Shown here: piece by piece, positions 57,532 through 64,000 of the stretch
Layout of the letters: each line of letters starts with the position of its first letter
How positions within the stretch are numbered: the first letter of the stretch is position 1
Assembly: GCA_006742785.1 (NCBI GenBank)
Contig: AP019755.1
Coordinates: 558,001 to 622,000 of the forward strand
DNA: 64,000 bases
Direction: 5' to 3'
From: Nitrosomonas stercoris
GTDB lineage: Bacteria > Pseudomonadota > Gammaproteobacteria > Burkholderiales > Nitrosomonadaceae
Notes under the pieces: generated by a model
The model's database searches: none
What the model was told of the DNA's origin: nothing
Seen by the model: the letters and a program-made list of their open reading frames with translations, nothing else
Position numbers and translations under genes: made by a program

Positions 57532-59478
57532 ATGCGCTGGATAAAATATAGCTTAGTTCTGCTTTCACTTTCACTATGCTTGTTTAGCCCTTATACATCA
57601 GCTGAAGAAAATCAATCTGGCGGATTGATGAGTATTTTGCAAAAACTGGGCATGAGCACCGATCAAACTGACCAGGAATTATTACCGCCGGATGAAGCAT
57701 TCAAGCTGAAACTTGAAGTACGTGATGAACACACAGTAATTGCTCATCTTACCCCTGCTAAAGATTATTATTTGTATCGGGACAAAATCGCTTTTGAATC
57801 AAAAAGTGCGGGCATTCATATTGAGCAAGTCTCTTTGCCAACAGGCAAAATGAAGGATGATCTGCTCTTTGGCAATACTGAAGTGTATTATCAGCCACTC
57901 GAAGCAGTAATTACTTTGCGACGAGAGGCTTCAGCTCCGGAACAACTAGCTTTATCTGCTACGTATCAGGGTTGCAACGAACCCATCGGGGTTTGTTATG
58001 CGCCTATCGATAAGGAAAATGAGCTACTGCTGCCCGCACTGAAAGCCATGGTAGATACTGCTGCCGATGCAATCAGTGGCACTGCCCAAGCAGCCACCCA
58101 GGATTCAACCGCTGAGCTGTTTCAAACACCAAACAGCACAACTGCCCCCTTGTTTGAAACAGAATCCTACAAAATTGAACAAATGTTCGCCAGTGGCAAT
58201 TTCTGGCTGATTCTCAGTGGTTTTTTTGGCATCGGCATCTTGCTTTCCTTTACCCCTTGCGTCTTTCCGATGCTACCGATTTTATCCGGCATTATCGCCA
58301 GCAAAGGCCAGCAAATGTCCAAAATGCGTGGATTCATACTTGCTCTAGCTTATGTATTAGGTATGGCTATCACTTATGCTGCTGCCGGTGCTGCTGCTGG
58401 TTTATCTGGAGCAATGTTGGCTGCCGCCTTGCAAAACGCTTGGGTACTCGGTTCTTTCGCACTGGTCTTTGTCCTGCTGGCATTTTCCATGTTTGGTTTC
58501 TACGATCTACAAATGCCCGCTTTCATACAAAATAAACTAGTGGAAGAAACCAGCCATCTCAAAGGTGGCCAATTGGCAGGTGTTTTTGGCATGGGTGCAC
58601 TATCCGCGTTGATTGTCAGCCCTTGCGTGGCTGCTCCACTAGCGGGCGCACTGCTTTATATTAGCCAAACACGTGATGTTGTTTTGGGCGGATCAGCCCT
58701 GTTTGTGATGGCACTTGGAATGGGAGTGCCATTACTATTATTAGGGGTATCAGCTGGCGCATTATTGCCAAAAGCGGGTAACTGGATGAAATCTATCCAG
58801 CAGTTTTTTGGAGTGTTGTTGTTAGCGGTAGCAATCTGGCTAATTTCCCCAGTTATTACAGAAGTGGTACATATGCTGCTATGGTCAGCATTACTGATTA
58901 TTTCAGCTATCTACCTGCACGCACTGGATCCCTTACCTGATCGAACAGCTGGCATCAGTAAATTTCTCAAGGGAATTGGCGTCATTGCACTTTTAACAGG
59001 TGTTGCATTACTCATCGGTGTACTTTCTGGTAGTCGAGATATTTTGCAGCCGCTATCAAAACTCAATTTGAGTGCGATCACCACACAATCTGCTGGTGCA
59101 ACGATCGCATCGGGTGAGCCATTATCATTCCGTAAAATAAAAACAACTGCAGAGCTGGATACATTGATTGAGCAGTCACAGGGACGTTACGTTATGGTTG
59201 ATTTCTATGCAGACTGGTGTATTTCATGCAAGGAAATGGAACGCTTTACTTTTACTGATCCGCAAGTCCAGGCACGTCTACAAAATGTAGAACTGGTTCA
59301 AATAGACGTCACTGCAGGAACGCCTGAAGACGCGGCATTACTGAAACGTTTCAAACTTTTTGGTCCACCCGGTATCCTGTTTTTTGATAAACAAGGGAAC
59401 GAGATTCCTGACATCAAGATTATTGGCTTTCTCGACAAAAAAGATTTTGTTACAGTGCTGGATGCCATCCTGCTCTAA
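57532..59478 (+). CDS. dsbD: thiol:disulfide interchange protein DsbD
   Basis: DsbD carries electrons from cytoplasmic thioredoxin to periplasmic reductases. The 648 residues have a signal peptide (ending YTSAEE), an N-terminal immunoglobulin-like domain with the redox pair in CNEPIGVCY near 148-155, a membrane domain with FTPCVFPMLP near 243 and SPCVAAPLAG near 364, and a C-terminal thioredoxin domain with DWCISCKEME near 561. All six cysteines are present. I use the ATG at 57532; the open frame starts 30 codons earlier inside cutA. It is likely one operon with cutA and supplies reductant to the TlpA-like proteins in this window. Confidence 0.96.
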   Translation: MRWIKYSLVLLSLSLCLFSPYTSAEENQSGGLMSILQKLGMSTDQTDQELLPPDEAFKLKLEVRDEHTVIAHLTPAKDYYLYRDKIAFESKSAGIHIEQVSLPTGKMKDDLLFGNTEVYYQPLEAVITLRREASAPEQLALSATYQGCNEPIGVCYAPIDKENELLLPALKAMVDTAADAISGTAQAATQDSTAELFQTPNSTTAPLFETESYKIEQMFASGNFWLILSGFFGIGILLSFTPCVFPMLPILSGIIASKGQQMSKMRGFILALAYVLGMAITYAAAGAAAGLSGAMLAAALQNAWVLGSFALVFVLLAFSMFGFYDLQMPAFIQNKLVEETSHLKGGQLAGVFGMGALSALIVSPCVAAPLAGALLYISQTRDVVLGGSALFVMALGMGVPLLLLGVSAGALLPKAGNWMKSIQQFFGVLLLAVAIWLISPVITEVVHMLLWSALLIISAIYLHALDPLPDRTAGISKFLKGIGVIALLTGVALLIGVLSGSRDILQPLSKLNLSAITTQSAGATIASGEPLSFRKIKTTAELDTLIEQSQGRYVMVDFYADWCISCKEMERFTFTDPQVQARLQNVELVQIDVTAGTPEDAALLKRFKLFGPPGILFFDKQGNEIPDIKIIGFLDKKDFVTVLDAILL

Positions 59479-59577
59479 GTAACTCACCTCTGAAAAACGT
59501 CGAGGAAGCAGACAATTCAAAGTAAGCATGACAACACAGACAATTTTTCAGAGATTTCCTAAATAACGCACAAACCA

Positions 59578-59621
59578 ATACAGCAGATATTAACGATATA
59601 AATCGTCAATATCTGCTGTAT
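59578..59621. terminator. long hairpin after dsbD
   Basis: ATACAGCAGATATTAACGAT pairs with its reverse complement at 59602-59621 with one mismatch over 20 bp around a four-base loop. There is no T-run. It may be an mRNA-end stabiliser or a small repeat rather than an intrinsic terminator. Confidence 0.5.
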
Positions 59622-59650
59622 TGTGCGAGAACTTTTCTCTTTGATTCGCT

Positions 59651-60217
59651 ATGCCCACGAGTAAAACAAGCAAACTCAACACCAACAAATTTTCATTCTA
59701 TTTGATTGTTGCCATTCTTTCACTTGCCGCTGGAGTCGCTTACAAATCCAGAGAAATGGGCTTAACAACCACTTTATCGGATAGTGTCAAAAAAACTGCA
59801 GTAACCACCTTTTTCAACGCCACTTTAATGACGCCAGAGGGAACGCCACAAGCTATGGCGCAATGGCAAGGAAAAACAGTTGTGGTCAATTTCTGGGCAA
59901 CCTGGTGTTTCCCCTGCCGTGAAGAAATACCAGAGCTCATTGATACCTACACAACTTACCAGGCACAAGACCTGGTCATTGTTGGCATTGCTATCGATCA
60001 AGCAGAAAAAGTGGCTGCTTTTAGTAAGGAGTTCAATATTAATTATCCAGTCTTCGCTGGCGAATTTGATGCTTACAAATTGGCAGAAGCAATGGGTAAT
60101 CCGCAAGGTGCTCTACCCTTTACTGTCACCATCGATCGCAATGGTGAAATTGTTAATACCCACTTGGGACGTATTAAAAAACAACAGATCGAGAAAATTA
60201 TTCAACCCATTCTGTGA
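59651..60217 (+). CDS. membrane-anchored thioredoxin, TlpA/ResA type
   Basis: The 188-residue protein has an uncleaved or cleaved N-terminal helix (FYLIVAILSLAAGVAYKS) and a periplasmic thioredoxin domain with active site WATWCFPCREEIPEL and cis-proline segment GALPFTVTID. Such proteins reduce disulphides in apocytochrome c or in metal-site assembly factors, taking electrons from DsbD, whose gene is just upstream. The substrate is inferred from context only. Confidence 0.9.
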   Translation: MPTSKTSKLNTNKFSFYLIVAILSLAAGVAYKSREMGLTTTLSDSVKKTAVTTFFNATLMTPEGTPQAMAQWQGKTVVVNFWATWCFPCREEIPELIDTYTTYQAQDLVIVGIAIDQAEKVAAFSKEFNINYPVFAGEFDAYKLAEAMGNPQGALPFTVTIDRNGEIVNTHLGRIKKQQIEKIIQPIL

Positions 60218-60223
60218 TGTACG

Positions 60224-60258
60224 AACTCACCACAGCACCGATAAAGAATTAGTGAGTT
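60224..60258. terminator. hairpin between convergent thioredoxin and hemJ genes
   Basis: AACTCAC pairs perfectly with GTGAGTT across a 21-base loop, followed by TATT. Weak. Confidence 0.35.
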
Positions 60259-60260
60259 TA

Positions 60261-60674
60261 TTAATAAGGTTTGACTACCACCAGGATAACAATTGCAAAC
60301 AAGGCCAACACCGGTAATTCATTGAACCAGCGATAATAGACATGGCTACGTTGATTACGATCATGCTTGAAATCAAACAACAATTTTCCGCAATAAACAT
60401 GGTAGATAACCAACAGCACTACCAGGGCAAGCTTGGTATGCAACCAGCCACCAGCAAAACCATAGCCTAGCCATAGCCACGTTCCAAAGATAATGGTAGC
60501 AATTCCACCTGGTGTCATAATGCCATAGTAAAGCTTGCGTTCCATTACTTTGAAACGCTCTATCCCAGCTTGATCTGTACACATCGCGTGGTAGACAAAC
60601 AAGCGAGGCAAATAAAACAACCCGGCAAACCAGGTCACCATAAAAATAATATGTAGCGATTTAATCCAGAGCAT
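60261..60674 (-). CDS. hemJ: protoporphyrinogen IX oxidase HemJ
   Basis: The 137-residue four-helix membrane enzyme of heme synthesis (UPF0093) contains LWIKSLHIIFMVTWFAGLFYLPRL with the conserved histidine, and WLHTKLALVVLLVIYH with the conserved lysine, both reported as essential in HemJ. The ATG at 60674 is preferred to a TTG two codons upstream. It lies convergent with the thioredoxin gene. It is unrelated in sequence to the HemG and HemY oxidases. Confidence 0.92.
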   Translation of the reverse strand: MLWIKSLHIIFMVTWFAGLFYLPRLFVYHAMCTDQAGIERFKVMERKLYYGIMTPGGIATIIFGTWLWLGYGFAGGWLHTKLALVVLLVIYHVYCGKLLFDFKHDRNQRSHVYYRWFNELPVLALFAIVILVVVKPY

Positions 60675-60880
60675 AGTCAATCGGCCTTAAAATCAGGAAA
60701 AATTACGAGTGAAAATTACAGCCTTGATTATAACGAACAGCCTGATTAGTTCTTGCGAAAACATTACAACCAGCTAATTTATCGGTTGGGTTAGTTATAT
60801 TTGAATTACTCAATATGGTGAGCCCATAACTGTTTCTAAAGCATAGCTCGGTAATATTTCCTTTTAAGCGCAACAAGGTG

Positions 60881-60909
60881 TTCCACTAAACAAGATGTGT
60901 TGGTATAAT
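60881..60909 (+). promoter_or_regulatory. promoter of tRNA-Lys
   Basis: A perfect TATAAT (-10) at 60904-60909 and TTCCAC (-35) at 60881-60886 are 17 bp apart. The tRNA begins 11 bp after the -10. Confidence 0.7.
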
Positions 60910-60919
60910 TGCGGGCTTC

Positions 60920-60995
60920 GGGTCGTTAGCTCAGCCGGTAGAGCAGCGGACTTTTAATCCGTTGGTCGCGCGTTCGAATCGCGCACGGCCTACCA
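60920..60995 (+). tRNA. tRNA-Lys (anticodon UUU)
   Basis: The 76-nt cloverleaf has acceptor GGGTCGT pairing with ACGGCCT, a D-loop with AGCTCAGCCGGTAGAGC, anticodon loop CTTTTAA giving UUU, T-arm GCGCGTTCGAATCGCGC and an encoded CCA. A promoter lies upstream and an intrinsic terminator immediately follows, so it is a single-gene unit. No integrated element is seen at its 3' end. Confidence 0.97.
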
Positions 60996-61000
60996 AACAT

Positions 61001-61037
61001 AGGCACTTGGTCAGAAAATGGGCAAGTGCCTTTTTTA
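61001..61037 (+). terminator. rho-independent terminator of tRNA-Lys
   Basis: GGCACTTG pairs perfectly with CAAGTGCC and is followed by six T. Confidence 0.9.
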
Positions 61038-61120
61038 TTGTCTGAGTTTATTCAGCCTCAGCCCCCATTTCTCCACATTAATAGTGTATAAATCAAGCTC
61101 TCGTTTAGCACATTCTATTT

Positions 61121-61759
61121 ATGTTTCTTATTGATTTTATTATCCACATTGATAGCCATTTACAGGAACTGGTTTCAGAATATGGCATATGGGTAAACGG
61201 TATTCTCTTTCTGATTATATTTTGCGAAACTGGATTGGTGGTGCTGCCTTTCCTGCCAGGAGATTCTTTATTGTTTGCAGCTGGTTCATTGGCATCATTG
61301 CCGGATTCGCAACTTGATCCACACCTGCTGTTTATTGGGCTAACAATAGCAGGGATTCTTGGGGATAGTGTCAATTACTGGGTAGGCAACAAATTTGGCT
61401 TGTCTCTTTTCACCTCGGGTCAATTTCGCTTTCTGAAACAGACTCATCTGGACAAAACACATGCTTTTTATCTGAAATATGGGGGCAAAACCATTGTGAT
61501 TGCGCGCTTTATTCCTATCATTCGCACTTTTGCTCCATTCGTGGCTGGAATTGGCACCATGCCTTACCGCACTTTCCTCGCCTACAATATTATTGGTGCT
61601 CTGTTATGGGTTGGGCTATTTGTTTATGCTGGATTTTATTTCGGACAACTACCCTTTATACAGCAGAACTTCAAATTAGTGATTGTCGCCATCATTATTT
61701 TATCTATCACCCCGCCTGTCATTGAATATATCAACCATCGCTATGGCAAAAAAAAATAA
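61121..61759 (+). CDS. DedA family membrane protein
   Basis: The 212-residue inner-membrane protein has the DedA/VTT pattern: [33 protein letters not shown] and [20 protein letters not shown], including the conserved acidic and arginine residues thought to support proton-coupled undecaprenyl-phosphate or phospholipid flipping. The basic tail ends GKKK. It is convergent with the HpnN-like gene, 21 bp away. No specific DedA subtype can be fixed from this view. Confidence 0.92.
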   Translation: MFLIDFIIHIDSHLQELVSEYGIWVNGILFLIIFCETGLVVLPFLPGDSLLFAAGSLASLPDSQLDPHLLFIGLTIAGILGDSVNYWVGNKFGLSLFTSGQFRFLKQTHLDKTHAFYLKYGGKTIVIARFIPIIRTFAPFVAGIGTMPYRTFLAYNIIGALLWVGLFVYAGFYFGQLPFIQQNFKLVIVAIIILSITPPVIEYINHRYGKKK

Positions 61760-61780
61760 ACCAAGCTAACACACAATAAT

Positions 61781-64000
61781 TTATGCAGGTGATTGTTGAT
61801 CAGAATTTTCCCCAAGTAAGGATGGCAAAATAATCAGGGTACAAATCAACGTAAAGACTAAGCCTACCGTCAACAAGATGCCCATACTAGCCGTTCCTTC
61901 ATGTGGAGAAAGCATCAAGCTACCAAACCCAACCAGTGTAGTAAGTGCACTATAGAAAACCGCTCGAGGGGTGCTAGTATGAATCAAAGCTTCATCTTTG
62001 TCATTTTTATCAATAATGCTGCGCTGCACCATGTTTAAACTGCTGTCGATACCTAATCCGAGTAACAATGGTAGCGCAATAATATTGGCGAAATTAAATG
62101 GCATATCCAGCCACACGGTGAAAACACCAGTCAGGATACTGGATAACAACAGCGGAGCAAGTACCAATACAGTATATTTAATGCTGCGCAACATGAATAA
62201 CAATGCCACTGTTATCCCGATCAAAGTCAATGAAAATGCTTGTACAAAAGCATCAATGACGGCATCCCCTGCTTCCAGACTGATAACCGGAATGCCGGTT
62301 GCATGCGGTGCAACTTGCTGTACCGCTCTAACAAAGTGGCGCAGTGATTCATTATCCCCAATATCATCTGCCGGATAGACGGCAACCAGATATTCTCCGC
62401 CCTTACTATGCCAACGAGTTGCCAACGATGCAGGCAAATCTTGTTCCGTAAACATAGTGGCTTCCATGAGCTGATATAAGCGCTGCAGTGCGACTGGCAA
62501 AGTTGATAACAAATTCTCTTGTAATATATGCAAGAAGGTTGCTTGATTCTGCGGTTGTATCTCACCTAAATGCTGTAGCAATGACCGTACTGACTCTTTG
62601 AGCGCACGAGCAGCATCGGCTGCAGGTGCACCTGGATAGTTTTCAGTAAAACGCTCCAAAGCGACCGCTAATGCTGTAAGTGTTTGTAGCTGTTGTGTTG
62701 TGGATTGTTTGCTTGCAGCAGATGACAATACTGGTAATTCTGGCCCAATAATTAATGACATTTCTTCAATCAGCGTCAGTTTTTCATTCTGCTCGGAGGG
62801 TACTAAATCCTGAATAGAAACAACTTTTCCTACTTCCGGCAGTTTGCCTAGTTTGCTTTTCAATTGCTGAACTTCATCACGCTCATCAGCCAACACAACG
62901 GTATACCATGGCGAATAATCCTCTGAAGTCAACAACTCTCTAAACGCTTGTACTGCTTCTCCGTTTTGATCATGCATATTAAGCAAATTGTAATCAAAAC
63001 GAATATTTGGTAATGCGACCACTGCCAGCAGTATCATCAATAGCGCAGCAACGTTGATCGGCTTCTTCCACCGTAGAGAAATCTGGAGCAATTTAACGAA
63101 CGTTTTGCCATTATCAACTTTGGTTACCAACGATTTAGTTAAGTAGGGCAACAATGCTGGTCCGACAATAAACGTCACCAGCAAACTTACCAACATACCC
63201 GTTCCAGCAATAATGCCTAATTCAGCCACACCGCTGTAATTAGTTGGAATAAAGGCATAAAAACCAATGGCATTGGCTACCGTGCAAGAAGCCAGCGCGA
63301 TACCAACTTCCCCGCCCGAGCGTCGTATGGCTGCCTCTATAGGCAAGCCATTTTCCAGTTTTTCCTGATAACGCAGCAAGAAATGGATAGCAAAATCCAC
63401 GCCTAATCCAATGTATAACACTGCAAACGCAATGGAAATGATATTGAGTTCACCAATAGCTACGGTTGCAAATGCGGCTGTCAATATTAACCCTGCTATC
63501 AGACAAATGAGAACAGCGATTGCCATACCAACAGTGTACATGGCTGAATACAGCGAAATACTGACCAACAAAAAAGTAATTGCTAAAGCAATTTCCATAC
63601 CATCTAACGAACTTTCAAGCTCGCTATCCGCCAGCGCCATATCTCCCGTGATTTTCAGTTGAATTGGGCTTGCATCGGTTATGCCCACTTTTTCTGCCGC
63701 CGCACGCACCGCCATAATGGGATGTTTACTGGGTAGCAATGCTGAATAATCCGGTACAGGTCTCACCACGATGATTTCCTGGTAAGTATCTGCCAATGAT
63801 GCTCCCTGAAACAAGGATTGCCATGATAAAGGCTGTGCTTGTCCAGCAAGTTGCGCATTGATTGTTTCACTTACGCCCCGGAAAACCGCATCCAATTCCA
63901 GTGGTTGTCCTTGGTTCAAGGCATCTGTTGCTTGCGTCAGCAAAGTGATAAATTTATGCAGCGAAGGATCTTGAGTAATTTGTGCAATAAGTGGTTGAGC
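61781..64000 (-). CDS. hpnN: hopanoid-associated RND transporter HpnN-like (5' end beyond window)
   Basis: The frame stays open to the window edge, giving at least 740 residues of an MMPL/RND-type transporter; about 120 more would be expected. Two sets of membrane helices with RND features are visible: ISIAFAVLYIGLGVDFAIHF and LRYQEKLENGLPIEAAIRRS in the first, FANIIALPLLLGLGIDSSLN in the second, with a large periplasmic loop between. HpnN moves hopanoids to the outer membrane in other bacteria; a general MMPL lipid exporter is the alternative. The assignment is from family resemblance, with no hopanoid genes in view. Confidence 0.78.
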   Translation of the reverse strand, partial: AQPLIAQITQDPSLHKFITLLTQATDALNQGQPLELDAVFRGVSETINAQLAGQAQPLSWQSLFQGASLADTYQEIIVVRPVPDYSALLPSKHPIMAVRAAAEKVGITDASPIQLKITGDMALADSELESSLDGMEIALAITFLLVSISLYSAMYTVGMAIAVLICLIAGLILTAAFATVAIGELNIISIAFAVLYIGLGVDFAIHFLLRYQEKLENGLPIEAAIRRSGGEVGIALASCTVANAIGFYAFIPTNYSGVAELGIIAGTGMLVSLLVTFIVGPALLPYLTKSLVTKVDNGKTFVKLLQISLRWKKPINVAALLMILLAVVALPNIRFDYNLLNMHDQNGEAVQAFRELLTSEDYSPWYTVVLADERDEVQQLKSKLGKLPEVGKVVSIQDLVPSEQNEKLTLIEEMSLIIGPELPVLSSAASKQSTTQQLQTLTALAVALERFTENYPGAPAADAARALKESVRSLLQHLGEIQPQNQATFLHILQENLLSTLPVALQRLYQLMEATMFTEQDLPASLATRWHSKGGEYLVAVYPADDIGDNESLRHFVRAVQQVAPHATGIPVISLEAGDAVIDAFVQAFSLTLIGITVALLFMLRSIKYTVLVLAPLLLSSILTGVFTVWLDMPFNFANIIALPLLLGLGIDSSLNMVQRSIIDKNDKDEALIHTSTPRAVFYSALTTLVGFGSLMLSPHEGTASMGILLTVGLVFTLICTLIILPSLLGENSDQQSPA

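Noticed and set aside
1-64000. CRISPR array, prophage, rRNA operon or integrase-bounded island
   Set aside because: No regularly spaced repeats, phage structural genes, rRNA sequence or integrase gene seen; the tRNA-Lys has an intact terminator and no attachment-like duplication.

Overview
The window looks like a stretch of a moderately AT-rich betaproteobacterial chromosome, most likely a Nitrosomonas-type ammonia oxidiser. That placement is inferred from gene content: many TonB-dependent receptors, DUF2325 proteins, HpnN, the mlaFEDCB-yadGH-bolA order, flhDC and many insertion sequences. No ribosomal or ammonia-oxidation marker gene is present to prove it.

Layout. 1-1000: an IS5-family copy cut by the window edge, lying on a broken membrane-protein gene. 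1081-3833: nadC, a divergent membrane-anchored glutamate-synthase-like FMN protein, and a small periplasmic protein. 3996-6779: a ZnuD-like TonB receptor, a miniature IS-like element at its stop codon, and a decayed IS3-family transposase. 6780-13616: clpB with a sigma-32-like promoter, dapA-bamC, a small lipoprotein and murJ. 13764-15644: an IS630-family element split by an IS5-family element. 15770-20430: flhDC, comEC, an HNH protein and an MliC-like lipoprotein. 20497-24268: a fadN-type multifunctional enzyme gene with fadA.

24473-49878 is the accessory, metal-centred part. A TonB receptor, a periplasmic BNR/Asp-box protein with a Cys-Glu-Cys-Cys motif and a thioredoxin-like protein form one cassette (24473-28494). 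A third IS5-family copy follows, then an mdtABC-OprM-type efflux operon (29729-38777). A second TonB receptor plus BNR cassette (39395-43230) has its BNR gene frameshifted. Three near-identical 17-bp palindromes, TGYGACAAATTGTCGCA, lie beside these cassettes. A heme/iron block follows between two Fur boxes: DUF2325 protein, exported three-module CbiX-like protein, heme receptor with FRAP and NPNL motifs, HemP, and a second DUF2325 protein.

49954-64000 is housekeeping envelope and redox biology: bolA, a YadGH-type ABC exporter, mlaFEDCB for phospholipid transport, an exported nuclease, an SH3-domain protein with a broken C-terminus, cutA, dsbD, a TlpA-like thioredoxin, hemJ, tRNA-Lys(UUU), a DedA protein and the C-terminal part of an HpnN-like RND transporter that runs off the window.

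The best candidates for something undescribed are the duplicated receptor/BNR/thioredoxin cassette with its shared palindrome, and the Fur-bracketed heme block with the exported triple CbiX protein and paired DUF2325 proteins. Three genes carry single-base indels at short repeats (about 921, 42528 and 56203), which could be real decay, slippage or sequence error.
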